A DNA stretch of 64,000 nt, taken from Anseranas semipalmata. Its lineage: Eukaryota; Chordata; Aves; Anseriformes; Anseranatidae. The translations under genes were made by a program, and so were the position numbers. Of the stretch, positions 1-13,570 are shown one piece after another; the first letter of the stretch is position 1, and each line of letters starts with the position of its first letter. The notes under the pieces are model-generated. The model ran no database searches. It was not told the DNA's origin and worked only from the letters and a program-made list of their open reading frames with translations. The stretch spans positions 298,524-362,523 of the forward strand of contig VXAA01005282.1 in assembly GCA_013399115.1 (NCBI GenBank), in the 5' to 3' direction.

Positions 1-180
1 CTCCGCCTCCCGCACCTGCGGGGCCGCCCGGGCGGGAGCCGATCGGTCGGCGGCGGGAAGCGGGGCCCCCGGCCCGCCTGCTGCAGCGCAGCGCCGCGGG
101 CTGCCGTGAAGCCGAGGGCCCGGGGAGCGCGGCTCAAGTGGTAGGCGCACCGCTAAGGCGAAGCCCCGCGTAAGTCTCGG
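1..180. promoter_or_regulatory. CpG island, right edge only; possible promoter/first exon of the gene to the left
   Basis: The first 180 bases are very rich in G, C and CpG, then composition falls abruptly to ordinary AT-rich DNA. This is the usual look of a vertebrate promoter CpG island, cut by the window edge. On the + strand a good splice donor, GTAAGT, sits at 170-175, and a weaker GTAGGC follows AAGTG at 141, so a non-coding first exon of a + strand transcript is possible. Reading the - strand I found an open frame but nothing recognisable. By known human gene order (WT1 on the opposite strand, then EIF3M) this could be the WT1 / WT1 antisense promoter region, but no WT1 residues are visible, so no symbol is given. 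Confidence 0.55.
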
Positions 181-3100
181 CGAGACTATGTGTATGTTAC
201 ACTGCGCAGTGCCGTAAGGGAACCCTGAGCATCCTGCCCTCGTCGAGATTCTGGTGAGGAGAAGTCCGTGTAACGCTGGGTACCAGTGGCATCTTTCCAA
301 TCCGGCACATGTGACAGCTTAAAGGTCTCGGATATACAATGGGATATACTCATGGTGCAGCTATTAAATAGCTATTGAGGTATTAAATAGATTTTTTATA
401 GGTATTTGGTACTTAGAAAAGAAAATGGAAAAAAAAAAAGCCTCTAGATAATATGCTCAGGTCTTTGCATTATCTCTAATAGTTCCGAAGGCATTAAGAT
501 TATTATTTTTGGCGGGGAAAAAAAAAAACCAACAACACTAAAACTTAGCACATTATATAGATGGATATATGGCAACTGAGATCAAAGGAATTCATTTCTC
601 TCTGGGTGTAGAATGCCGATCGCACTATAAAGGTTTACTTAACTCTAAATGTAGTAATACAGAAGAAAAATCAGAAACAATACCTGTTATGTACGCAGAT
701 CCCAAGAATTCTTTGAGCCTCCTGGAATACTGTCTTTAAGTACAGGTACACATCTGAAATGTAAAACAAACATCTATAGGTTCAAAAGCGATAGGAAAGA
801 TCCAGTTAAAGTAAAGCCGCGGTGCCCATTCACACGCTGCCGTCTCTCTGGTAACTCACAGGTCAGCAAAGGCAGTTTACAGCTGATGCCACGAGCGGGC
901 TCAGCTCTCACCACCTGTAGGGCGTTACAGAACGGGTACAGAACATGAATTGCTCCTTACCAGTTCCTCCAGTAGACTTCACATGAACATGTTTTTCTAA
1001 ACGCTAACCATGCATGTCTATGTTTCAACATCACTGTTGACCCAACACACTGTAACAACGCAAACAAAGTCCAAATCTCACTTTCTTCTTGCAAAGCCCC
1101 TTTTTTGCAGCACCCCTGCACAAAGACACTCTTTCAAGCAGCCCTCTTTGGTGGGAAACAAGTGGTGCTCCAGTGAGGCTATTCTGTCTTCCTGCAGCTG
1201 AGGATCTCAACCCTTTTCACAGGATTTTATTCTAATCCTACAGACTTCAGAGGAATTCATGCACATAAGCACCTGACTAAAGGTGCTTTAGGCCAAGAGT
1301 GGTTCTGCTGAAATCAGTGCTTAAGGACGTCAGCCCGTCAGGCTGTAACACCTTACACCATGCAGTGGGGAAAACCAAGCATACCCTCTTTGCCTGTGGA
1401 TGTCCAGTGACTGCAAAAGAGAAGCAGTGAAGATAATGTGCCTCATGCCTAAAGCAGATGAGGAACAAAAGCTCCTGGGTTCTAGCCAATGCTTTCTGCA
1501 TCCTCTGGAGAAATGGCAAAGGTGACGGCAAATTTGCCAGAACACTGGGGGCCTCTAGCAGTACTTGCGGAGTGCCTGGAGACCTTGCGTAAGCAAAGAA
1601 ACTCACGCTTGTTGCATTACACAGCACAGCTCCGCAATCCGCCAGCGATGTGACGTGTGAGGGGGTGGCAGTAAGTGCTGGAGCTGGAGAGCAGCTGCAA
1701 CACGATGAGTCCCTGCTCCCAGCCCCACCAGGGCGGCTCCAACTGCTCCTTCACCATTCCTTGCAAGGAGCCAAGGCACAGCCCTTTAGCTTCGTTCGTA
1801 ACTGAGCATACCCAGTCCTCCACTTAACCGCAGATATCTAAGGGTACACCTCTCTTTTCTCTCTCTGGACTGTATGTACTGATATGTCTGGATTGCAGCA
1901 ATACACAAAAAGCAAATGAGCTCATTTTTTTCTCATCTAGTCAGCTGGAAGCAACAGGCAGCAAAAGTCTAGCTCCAACCAAAACAGGAACTTTCCCAGT
2001 TCTTTGTTCCGAGGCTTCTCATTCAACGTATTCTGTGTCAAGACGAAAGCTTTACAGCCAGCCCTCCCCTGTGTACAACACCGCTGCATGTGGTGCCTGG
2101 TCTGACTGCAGGAGTGAACAGTCAGCTCCGTGACCCCAGTGCCTCAGTCCACGAGAGATCTGCTGCAAGCAGCGACAGAAGGCCTGGTGCTCTCCACAGG
2201 ACTGAGTTCAACCTAACCGTGCTGTGCAGGTGCCTGTATGGTCCTCATCTGCATGCTGCTGCAGGACTCTGCTATTTTCACGTTTGTGACTGTCATTATT
2301 TAGCAGCAGCCTCTGCTGACCTCACTGGGACCCAGACTTGTCTTACAAAACTCTGGCTGAGACTCATGCAGGGACAGTTAGAGATGAACCTCGCAGGGAG
2401 AGGTGGAGGAAGAAAGGAGAGGAGGGAGGGAGCCCATGTGTTGAACTTGCCTTAGAAGTCAATTTTCTTTTTTATGAGACACAGGAGATTCCTTTCTCTT
2501 CAGATTTATGGATTTTTGAATCTCCTGGACTCACCTGAGTACTTCTATGACACAAGAACTAAAATCACCAAGAGTTTGCGTAGCCATTGAGTCATAGGCT
2601 CTTAAATTGATCATATCTACAACTTCCTTGTTTTTCCTTCCTATTACATCATAGCAGGGCTCCATGAATTACATATCAGAACTAACACCTGCTTTTGTGA
2701 TGTCTCAACAAAGCTCTCTTGAAATAATTAACATGTTAATTGAAAAGAAAGAAGCAAAATAAGGCACAAAGAAACCCTGTCAACTTGTTATTTATGCTTT
2801 TTAAACGAAACAATGAAAGCAACAGTTAAATGAGTGTGATTCCTTTCTATAGATTGCACTATCTTAGTTTAATAGCTGTATGAACAGATTTGCAAGTAGC
2901 ACCATCATGCTAATCAAGATATTTAAAAAGTTTATGAGCAGTTGCTTAGAAAAAACAAGATAAAGCCTATGGAAATCTGATACTGGTCAATGGTGCATTT
3001 ATTCAAAACATAATACTGACTTCAAGTCTCCATAAATCCTTTGCAAATGAAACTTCCATTGTGATCACTGTTCCAGATCTAAATGATTTATTTATTTTTT

Positions 3101-5714
3101 CTTTGGTAGACATTAGAGATATCTCAGAATGCACAAGTTATGTACCTGTTGATACAAAGTTAATCATGCCCCCATGAGATAATACATATTAAATTCAAAT
3201 AAGAAGATAATTCAAAGGAGTATACCTATAATAAGATTTTTTTTTTTGATTTATTAGTGGATTAACTTACATGAAAACCTAACATTTTTGTGTGATTTGT
3301 TTCAAAACTCAGGGCTTCCACATTTCCAACCACTTAGCTCCTGGGAGCAGAGCAGATGTTGGAAAACAGTTTCAAAACCAAGTTCTTAGCAATATTTCTC
3401 TCATTGCTTCATCCTGAGCAGCAGCATCCTTCGCAATTGCTATGTACATTTATTTGAGGAGATGTGTTCCACTGCTCTGAGCAGCTGCTAGAATACAAGG
3501 AAGACAGTGAAAGGCCAACCAGAAGAGATCTACCAGGAAAACAGTCTGTCAGTCCATTTTTCTAACTCAACGAACTGAGCTTTCCAATTCATGGAAGCCA
3601 TGTGGTCTTCACTACCTCTGGGTTTCTTGTTTTTTTACATGCTTGTCCCTTAACTGTTCAAATCAAAACATATTCTCAGTTATCAAGTTACTCCAAAAAC
3701 CTCTAGGCAGAAGTCAAAATAAGTTCAGCAAATTGGTCGGATATCAGCTAAAAACACGCTTAATTTTTCATCAAATAAACTCCTCTCAGAGGAACTGTTG
3801 GAGCCAGCCTTGTCCAAGACACCATATCTGTAATAAAGAAATTCTATGCATGGGTGACGCGAACACCCTGTAATAGCTACATATTCTTTATCAGGGAATG
3901 AAAGTTCTTGAATAAGTTGAGTAAGTTCTTGAATAATTTTACTTATATTATTAGTCTCTGTTTAAACATAAATAACTCTCCAGTCAAATAAGGGTTTCGG
4001 AATATTTCACGCTTCCAATATGCTCCACTCCAACACCATCTATCAATAGTATCCATCCAGGTGTTGTAAAGGTTTGGGCCCAGATTTAGAGTACACACAC
4101 AAAGGCGTATGCAATTGCCACCTAATGCATCTCCAGAGATCACGTCCTTTCAGATAGCTGAGTAACCTTGTCGTCTCCTGCACTCCGCATCAAAGGAACA
4201 GGATCATTCCCACAGCCACAGTACACACATTTGCACGCACAAATTCACAGGAGGTAGGTTTTCTTCATGAGCTGTAATATTATTCAGTAATCCTAACCAA
4301 AAGAGAAGCCATAGGCCAGCCAGGACGCAAGGGATGAGAGCTGCCCAGCAAATGCAAGGAATCCAAAGAACCTCAGACACAGTTAAAAGATGGGAAGCAC
4401 TGTCCTGTCCTGGATGCCAAGTTATTAGGTGACTACAGAGCTATGCTTTGTGGAGCACTGTGAGGCTTTGAATAGTCTTGTATAACTTTTCCCAAATCAC
4501 AGAAGTCCCTTGGGAAACTTCAGTAATCAAACAAGATCTCGTGGTCAGGAAGCTTTTCTTCATTCAGCCAATTTTATTTCCCCTTCATCATTCCATCTAT
4601 TACTCATTACATCCTCCTGCCAAATGCGACATAATTCTTCTCTCTCTCTCATGCTTACATATTTCAGTTCCATATAGACCATTATGTCCTTTCATCCCAG
4701 CTTTTCCTACTCCTTATTCAGGCTGCACGTATTTAGTTCTTTTCATTTTTCCTGCTGTCCTCCTCTGAGCTCCATCCAACAGCATCTCTCCAGAATAGCA
4801 GCACTCCATATTGAACTAAATATTCTGCAAATAACTACATTTGGCAATCTCTAAATGTAAGGCTGCAAAAAACAATGACCAAATCACCTTGAATAACTGA
4901 GTGTGAAGCCAAAGCCATAAAATTGTCAAATCAGGATAGGGAACTTTGGGTGACATTGCAAGATCAACTTCACAGGAAGCCATCAACTAATGGAGTCTTC
5001 AAAAAATTCCTTGATCTGCTTTATGGTCCTTTTCTCAAGGAATGTGTCATTAAGCACATATTTGTAGCAATCTTTATGTACAAAATATTTTACAACCATT
5101 CTCTCACTGTGCCAGTAGTAAGATACCATGTATTATCCTTATAATTTTATAATAGACTCTTGAGACACTAATTTCAGGATAGTGAAGTTCATGTAAAGAC
5201 AACTTTTTGCCCAATTGAATCACTTATTTTTGAGCAACTCATGCTTAAAACGTCAGAACATACAAATCACCATGTTACACAATTACAGTACTTTACTTCT
5301 ATTATCATATGGTACTTTGAAGAAAAGGCTTCCACAGCCTTTCACTGCTAGAAATGTGTGGTTCTTATCCACATATAAGGCAAGGTCTCTCCGCAAACCA
5401 GAGCACGCTACAAATTATACTTTATCTACATAATCTACAATTTCATAAGCTCAGAGGTTGAAAGACTTCAAGTTTAGTGATCTGAAGGTGGTGAACACGG
5501 TACTTTATCTCGTCAAACCCTGAGAGCGCTATATATTTGAAACTGGGTTTACATCCAGTTAGGAAAGACAGTTATCTAGATACCTTTTATATATTCTCCC
5601 ATTTTTGCTAAACTTTATCAGCTTCATGACTAGACATGGATAGCGGTGTATGTTTGTGAAAGGTGCCCAGACTGACAGAGCTACATTATCACTCCCTGAA
5701 CTCAGTGCTTGACT
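181..5714. other. Intergenic, AT-rich, no gene recognised
   Basis: Only short open frames (up to about 120 codons) occur, on both strands and overlapping, with no recognisable protein. Short A-runs occur near 430, 520 and a T-run near 3,238. I see no clear recent repeat. A further GTGAGG donor-like site at 253 could belong to a transcript starting in the adjacent CpG island, but nothing confirms it. Confidence 0.6.
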
Positions 5715-5808
5715 TTCCTTTTACAGCAGAAGAGACAGGTAAAGTGACTGGAACTGCAAAAGACACATCAGCCATGAGGAAAGAGATAAGAGACAGGTCC
5801 TGGTACTG
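5715..5808 (-). repeat. MIR-like ancient SINE fragment
   Basis: The stretch reads like the reverse complement of a MIR core: a TTTTACAG block, then AGGTAAAGTGACT, then a block resembling the antisense of the GTGTGACC region, then AGGTCCTGG. MIR is a tRNA-derived SINE family that spread before the split of amniotes and survives in birds as short, heavily diverged pieces. The match is by eye, with several small indels. Confidence 0.45.
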
Positions 5809-8800
5809 CTACCTGCAATGCAACATGTTAAACAACCTGTGAGCAACACGCACAGATAAACCATAACTTCTTTTTTAACCCATGGCAGGTTTCAGGTTTA
5901 GAGCGAGCCCTCGTGCATTTCTGGGGCCTTGCTCAAAGCGTGTGCTAGAAGCGCTCTGGCAGCACAGTCCATTTGGGGTCAGTGAAACTTTCAACGTGCC
6001 TGGGAGAAGCAAGACGGCCACAGGGTCAAGTCAACTGCTGTGTGACCTGAGGGAACTCCTGAGCAGGAAATATGTGGGCAGCCTTCAAAATGGAAAGGGC
6101 ATCTCAGGCAACCAGCAGATTGAAAGGATCATGAACACTCAGTAGGAAGGAAATGTCTAAGTGAAGCACCTGCATCTAGCTGCTAACCTGCACCTCCATG
6201 CAGCAAAATGGCACATAACTTGCATGGCCCAAGCAAAGCCCAAATATTTGTATTAGAACTACATTCCTACAGGATGGTTCCTGTCCTTCCCTAGTGCTAT
6301 TCTTTCCCTCTCCCTCCAGTTTCTGTGCTTGTTCTTCTCCCCTCAATTTGTTCTTGTTATAAAAGAGAATGATGCATTCCTTTTCAGTCTTTCCTAGGTA
6401 ACTGGAAAATGCTACACAACAGCACATTTGCAGATAATTTTCACGCCAAGGACACAAAGTTGCTTTGATTACCTGGCATGCATTTACCACGGGAATGGCA
6501 GTGGAGGGAGTCTTGGCCCTTCTCCCCTCTCTCCTGCCTTGAACAGTGGCTGGGGCAGCACCTGGCTCTGCCTCCCCTAACGTGGTCCTGGACTCCCAGC
6601 TGTTCTGGGGCTGGTCCCACTGTGAACCAGGCTCATGTTCTTTCCTGATTACGGCCAGAAAAATAGGTGGCACTAGGTATGCACGGTATTGGGCCCTCTG
6701 ACCACTGACAAATCTTTAAGTAGTGTGGGCTATATTAGAAGCATATTCCTAGAGATACTGTTCCTGTTTATAAAGTCTTTTGGGGTGAACATTGCTCAAT
6801 GGAAAAGCAGCATAGAACTTTAACAAAAGCCATGCTGCAAAAAGTAAAAACAAAAAAGTAATTCTCCCACAGGAACTGAAAGGCATTTCATACATGTCCA
6901 ATGAGACATTAAAAATAATTATGTGGAAGAGTAATAGCTCCCTTGGTTGTTTTAATATATTTTTGTCTACAAACAAGAAACATTCTCTAAACTGCTGCCT
7001 TGGCTTGGCTTGAAAGGTCTCTCAAACAAAAGCCCTTCGAGTGACCCTTAGATTATTAAAGCTCAGTAACAATGAATGTGGATCTTAGTTCAAACAAAGA
7101 CTGTAAAAATAAAAAGACAGCACTTTTGGTCTTGGAAATGAATATGCCTCAATAAACTGGAAACAAATAGAACGCATTTTTGATCAATAGTCATACCTTC
7201 TCTGAACAAAACCAAAAACGTGTCTGAAGTATTTGACATTTTATTTCTCTCAAATGATAACTGCAAACAGTCTCACTTCTAGTACAAATGGAAAGGCTGG
7301 ATGCTGTATCTTAATTTAAACTTCCCAGAGTTCATTCAGAGAGCAATTCAGATCACCAAAGTTATTTTGGATTCTATCCTTAATGATTTTTCCTCCAAAA
7401 CTTGCTAAATACCATTAGTGTCATTGAAAACGCTTGTGATGAACAAAAATTGCCAGCAATGCCAAATTACAAAGCTTAAACACTCTGATCTGTGTTCCCC
7501 ATGAGAAAGATACAAACGTTGAGATGTGCAATGACAGACACTAACGTCAGATGCCAAAGCAGGAAAAGCAAACACAGGAGTGGGGAGAGATATATAGGCC
7601 CCATTGAATACTTTGTTTTGAAAGTCATATGTCATTTAAATGGCCTTTATAACTGGAAAAGTCCATTAAGAATATATTTTTGTGTAGTTTGCAGACAGAA
7701 CATACACTGCTGCCAGGTGATAGAGTCAGCTTTGCACTTGTGAAGGGGGTGCACAGCTTTTTGCGATCTGCTTAACTGCTGTGAGCACCAACAGCTGTGC
7801 ACAGTGCTCCCTCTAGGCATAGGCCCAAAAGGATGTCGCCAAGGCAAGTGGCCCATCCAGAACATCAAACTGATCCCAGTTCCTCCATCTCCTTCGTTTC
7901 TACCAGAGTTGCTCCTGCAGCCAGTGGAGGAACTGGAGAAGCAGGGACCGTCACTATAGCTGGGAGAAGGAGCCAAACCTCCCTGAAGTACAGTGGTCCT
8001 CTGTCCTTCGCAGTGAGCTCACCAGCCAGCTCACCTGCCTCTCATCAGTTGCTCCGGCTTTCCAAGTGTGCTCTGATGCTTCTTTTCCCTCCCGCTCTCC
8101 TTCCTTTAGAAGAAGCAGCCCAGCTTGCCCAACTCTGTGGCACACCCATCGAATCTGTATCATCAGCCCCATTCACGCAACGCAGTGGCATCAAGCAGAC
8201 GAGTGTTTAGCCATCCCTCAGCTGGGCTAGACAGTGCCACACTAAAACTCTCTCTGGTGTTTTCCTTGTGGAAGCTCACCACCACGGGCAGAGCTGAACA
8301 GGTGGATAAAAATGCTACACTTTTTCCCAAAACAGACACCCTCTATGCATTCACAAAGGCAGACAGAGGATGCATTGAAATGATTCCTTTCATTTCCATG
8401 GCAAACCAATCTTGTCTTTGCTTTGCCAAATTTCTGGACAGAAAGCTCAAATGAGTTTGACATCTGTAATCGAGAAAGTACACACATAACTGTGCATCTG
8501 CTTTAACAGCTGTAACATCACTTCCCTACACGGGGATGCTTAATGACTGGAACTGGGTTAGTATCCTTGCTGACCAAAGCTTTCTATTCAACCTATGTCT
8601 ATTCAGAGCAGTAAATTAGCTACCTTTGTGTTATGCCTGATTCCTGCCCAGGGGGCATGGGACATGTTTGTTCTGCATAGCCATGGCAACAAAGTTGGCA
8701 ATTAGCATCAAGTTTGGCTATTCCTGTGAACAAGAACCACCCTGTGAACAAATTTTACCAGGCATCAAGCAGCCAGCAGTGTGATAATGACACTTTTGAT

Positions 8801-9217
8801 ACCATCAAGGCTGGATTTGAATACTTCTTAATCTACCTCTTTCTCACTCTCTCCCATGTTTTGAGGCATTTACATTTTCCCTGAGGTTTAGTGAGCTTCT
8901 CTTTCCTGCCTTCACAATCATCTGTCCAACTCCTATGTTGCAAAGAATAATGCACTAAAGCTTACCTGTAGGACGGAGTGATCACAGAGTTCAGTGCAAG
9001 TATAGCTTCTCTTAGTATATTTCACACAATGCATTAAATGAATTACAGAAGGACAAAAATTAATAGGTATACACAGGAGGAAAATATTTCTGAATGAGAT
9101 GTGGAAATGAAGACATGAAAAGAAGACATAACTTACTGAACAGATTAATAGCTGATAATGTCGTTACTGATGTTCTTCAAAGCACTGATTTCACTTTACG
9201 AGAATTCATAATCCTTA
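5809..9217. other. Intergenic, no gene recognised
   Basis: The longest open frame is 165 codons on the - strand (6,176-6,673); its translation is of low complexity in places and matches no family I know. Overlapping frames of similar length on both strands around 7,400-8,490 look like chance reading of a moderately GC-rich patch. Confidence 0.55.
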
Positions 9218-9325
9218 AAAGCAGGAATCTCATCCCTGTTCTGTGTTTATACAGTGCTTAGGACGGTATGGTACTGTCTGTCACCAGGGTTCCTAGGTGC
9301 TTCAGCAGTACAAATAAAGAATGGC
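9218..9325 (+). repeat. Ancient LINE 3' tail (L3/CR1-type)
   Basis: The order of short blocks is that of a widespread amniote LINE tail: GCAGGAATCTCATCCCTG, then CTGTGTTTATACAGTGCTTA, then GGTTCCTAGGTGCTTCAGCA, then a GTACAAATAAA end. The family usually shows a TGTACAG-CCTAGCACAATGGG core and a GTAATACAAATAAT terminus, and the copy here is diverged but keeps all blocks in order. The exact family name (L3, a CR1 relative or a SINE that shares the tail) cannot be settled by eye. Confidence 0.6.
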
Positions 9326-12300
9326 AGCATAAGAAAATTGATTATTAGAAAATAACAACTCTTCACAGCTTAACAGCTGGTACTAAGAAACAATGGCCTG
9401 AATTTCCACGCAATTATTCTCAGAGTCACTGATCACTTTTTCCAGTTGCATCATTTTTATAGATTGTACAACTCTTCTTACTCTAAAGCTAGACAGATTA
9501 GGATAGTATTGATGGCCTCCTGTAGTTACCATTTATTACTGTGCTTTCTATAAAGCAGTATAGTAATAGTAATTTTGGTCAGAAAAGAAACCCTAATCAT
9601 GTTGTGTCTCTGTACGCCAAGATCACATAATCACCTGCAGTGCATTACAAAATGCTAGTCATAATTTTAGGAAGAGTTAGGAAAAGGAATATGAATTTCA
9701 GAGAAATTGGATGTTGTGAATGAGATATTTATGCATTTAAGAGTTGTGCCTTCTTCTGATGAGGATGGACAACCTATTAATGTTGATGGCTGCTATGCTC
9801 ACAAAGAGGAAAACAAAATACATCTAACATTAACTATGACAGGGCAATACATGCCAGAAGACTCCATCCTGGTGTTCATGTCTATCTGTCAAGAAAAAAA
9901 GCCCAAACAGAATCATGATCTTTGTTCAAGGAAATGGCAAACCATGACTTATCATGTCAAAGGGCTATGGTTTATTAATGTTCAAGGTGTACTTAGCCAT
10001 TTCTCTTATGATTTTTGATGTTTTGTATTAAAATTAAAGCTACCTAACACCTGCACACCTGAAACCATACCAAGGTGAGGAGAGAAACACTTTTGAACTA
10101 ATACTATGAACTTTTAAGAAGTCAACAAAGTCTCAAAGATATCGTATATTTCTTCCACAAGGACACCAACATTTGGGCTGTGTGTCAAACGCAGAGGGAA
10201 AGAAGAGGGATATCAAAGGAATAGCATCATGATCGCAAAAATTCTATAAAGTCAATATAAACTAGGCAGGACTAGCTGTGCCATGCTTGGCTTGTGAAAT
10301 ATGTAAAGAAATAAATCCACTGCTACTTTTTAAAAACAAAATAGGCATAAACCATCAGAAAAGTACTAAAACGTTTAAAGTATCATTTCATATGCATATT
10401 TGTTTAGAGCAGTTAACAAGTCTTGGAAAACAAACCAAACCAATTTTATCTTTGTCCAAGCAAAGCATTTGAAGGCAGGTCGCATTAGGGAACACGGCTG
10501 CTGTGATTGCACTGCCAGTCCATCTGTCTCAGGTAACTTCTCAGCCTCAGACCTGTTTCAGAGCAACTCTGCAGAGACGTGATATCGCCAGCGATGCTAA
10601 GTGCACATAAGCTTCAGGAAAACTGGCAGCTCAACAGAACCAAAGGGACTTAAGCTAGTGCCCCCACTGAAAGAAGCACCGCAGTGTGAGCACAGCGGTT
10701 ATTCATACTGTTTGGCTCCCCCCGGCCAGTCACAACTCAGAACTGACTAGGATGTGTGTTGCCATTGCCCAGCTGCTATTTGGGGAGCAGTAAGGGAAGT
10801 GAAGGAGGTGGGAGGGGAGGGAATCACGGGGGACATGTGGGGAGCAGGGGTTAGAGGGGTGGGCAAAGAGCTCAGAGGCAAGGGTTCACATCCAGGAAGC
10901 TGGGATTCATTAGTTCTGCTGTCACAGAACAATTTGTTTCTCAGTTTTTCAGTTCAGCCAAGAAACTAGAAAAAGGAATTATTTGCACAGCTCAGTTGAT
11001 ACGGGGCTCACAAAACCTTTATTTGCTGGCATTTCAGGTCCTGCTTCCAACCACAGAGGCTTGCGCAGGGAGAAGATGATCTATGATCTATGTCAGTCAG
11101 CTGAACTGAGCTGAGTGCACTGATGGGGGAAGGAAACGATGCATAACGACATCAATCTAGAAATGCAGCAACATCAGGTTGTTCTAAATGCTCCAGAGAA
11201 GAGCTCGTATCCTTCCAAAGGGGGATATTTTCTGCTTCTTTTCATCTGCACCATTGTCCTCTATAAACCATCCTTTTATTCTGCTTGGGAATAGTAGAAC
11301 GTGTGAGTAAGGACAGAGTTTACCAAATGTTGAATTAGTTGGGATTGATTTAACTATCTAGGCTTTTACTTGTGCTTAGGGAAACGTGCTGAACTTTGAA
11401 GAAGTTGTTTGAGGTCATTTTTTCTAAGCAGGATGTAAACCGATTCTCTTTCATTTCCTATAAAGGACCCCATAAAAAGTTGTCCTGTGACATACTCAAA
11501 AGGAGGCCAGCAAAGAAAAGCCCAACTGACAGAAACCACTCCAGACAGACGTATTTGTGAGCTATATATCAATTCCTTGCTCTGTCAAAAACTGACCAGA
11601 TGATATCAAAGTGCCCAGGTCACTCTAGAATACATAGTCTTACAAAGAAGTATTCCGTTTTATGCTCAATTTTCAGTTTTTCCCACGTGCCAAGACCTGT
11701 GACACCAGCTCCGTTGTTATGGTACCCTCCACTCCTGCATGTCATTAAGCATCCAGTGACATCCAAAACCAGCTTCAGCTTTGCTCTAGGTATAGCAGGG
11801 AGCCAGCCATTAACAGGGGGCGTGCCAAGGGCAGAAGCAGAATTATCACCAAAGGAGTGAGTTCTAGTGTCTATCAGATCACTAGCTGTCACTTAAAACT
11901 CCAGCTGTAATTTCTAACAAAACCATCCCCCTAAAGGAGTGCTGCAAACCCAGAGAAAGCCTGTTCTGGTTCCAATTTTGTTCAAGTCCAGAGATCTAAC
12001 TCCTCCACAGGTGGCAGTTTGCTCCCAATACCAGTAGCAGCTGAGACTCTCAAACAGTAAATTCAGTATGCATGGGGAGGATAACTTGGGACTGTTCTTT
12101 AGTGTCTCGCCAGCTAAGGGGTGGGACTAGTAGCACTTGGGGCTAAACCTTCTTGACAAAAAGAAGTTTGCATCCCGGTGGCTGCGTCTAAACTGTCTGG
12201 AGGTACCTGCTACACCTTGTCCTGAAGACCTGATTCTATGTTATGTACGTGGCTTCCACTGGGCCTCTGTGCCTGCATTTCTTCTTCATTGTAGCCAGGA

Positions 12301-13477
12301 TGTAGGGGCAGAAGAGAAAGAAAGGGACTGGTATGTACCCAGGCCTCACTCTGAGAATAAATAGCCAAAGCATACTCCAGAGAGGAAAAGTGTCTTGATC
12401 TTTCAGTTCAGATGTAACATGTGGTACCTTTGTAGAAAGAGAAGCAGCAACTGTCCACAGAACAGTTTTAGTAGGTGGTTTCATTAGTTGGATAGATAGG
12501 ATAAGATGCAGGAGCCAGAAAGAGCCATGCAAACTTACTGGCAGAGCAGACCTGGGTATCTCACAGTACAGCCAAAAGTCTTTGCTGAAGAGACAGAAGA
12601 GTTGTTTCAGGAGCATGGAGGGGGGCTTGGGATGAAGTTAAAGAAGGCTGTGGGAGATGTCTGCATTCTCTCTCCTTATCATCTCCAGTCCAGGGTGTGT
12701 CAGATACATCTCTTCTCTGTTTCTTAGGTACCACCTAAAGGGTTGTGTAAGGAAAAGGATTACAAATAAGGTGGTGGTGGTGATTGGGAGTGAGATTTCA
12801 CACCAGAAGATGCACAGATGCTTTTTTGGCAAGTCAAAGCTGGATGGAATTCTTTCCCATCACTGTCCTTTCATCTGGACAGACACATTCACAGAGCTAG
12901 AACTTGTACCTGTGAGAGCTGCATGCCCAAGAAAGCCCAGACAATCTTCTGTTGGCTCCATTCAGCTGGCATTTTTTGTTCTTGGATTTTCTATTGTCCA
13001 GATCAGGACTCTGATGGCTAAACAACTCCACAGCCAGCAAGTAAATCCACAGCATATCAGTGTCTGCTATAATGCACCGCTGACTTCCCATACTTTCAAA
13101 ACAGATCCAAGAAGAGACACCAGCTACAAGAATGCCCCATATAAGTTAAAGAATCCCTTGCTCAGAGAGCAAGCAGGATTACACAGGCATGCGCTTCAGC
13201 AGCGGACCTGCCCCTGTTCAGCAGCACCTAGGGTTGCATCCAAGGAAAAGAAAAGTGGGGATTGCAAGGAAAGAGCACATCCATTTGAAACATTACCTTA
13301 TTTCCTCTGACCCAGGCTTTCATGAATCATAACTCAAAAGTGTTCAGAACTGAGGTGCATTTAATGTTTACCTTCTCTTCAGCAAATGACAAAGGCTGAT
13401 TTTTGCTGTGCTTCACGGAGAGGAACACTGCCGTGGCTCTCTGCACGGCAACAGCAACCAGAGGTTCTTGAGACCTA
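9326..13477. other. Intergenic, no gene recognised
   Basis: It contains a 103-codon frame at 9,707-10,018 and the longest ATG-started, gap-free open frame of the window, 217 codons at 12,657-13,310, both on the + strand. Neither translation contains a domain or motif I recognise, and both overlap open frames on the other strand. A G-rich patch (10,795-10,885) has mirror open frames on both strands. Confidence 0.55.
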
Positions 13478-13570
13478 ACCTGGTTCTGACACAAATCCTT
13501 CCATGACTGTCACCTTCAGTACCTTAGTTTTCCTACAGATTCAAATCAGGATGCGAGTGACAGTGCTTAG
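13478..13570 (+). repeat. Possible MIR fragment
   Basis: The run contains AACCTGGTTCTGACAC, a CCATGACTGTCACCTTCAG block and CCTTAGTTTTCCTACAG, in the order expected for the middle of a MIR element (GGTTC...GTGACCTTGGGCAAG...CCTCAGTTTCC). The divergence is high, so this is only a probable assignment. Confidence 0.4.

Noticed and set aside
1..180. WT1 exon 1 coding sequence on the - strand
   Set aside because: The frame is open but none of the conserved WT1 N-terminal residues can be seen, so only a CpG island is claimed.
6176..6673. 165-codon - strand frame
   Set aside because: No domain, signal or splice context recognised; length is compatible with chance.
9707..10018. 103-codon + frame followed by an ATTAAA-type signal
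   Set aside because: Looked protein-like in composition, but no family is recognised and AATAAA/ATTAAA strings are frequent in AT-rich DNA.
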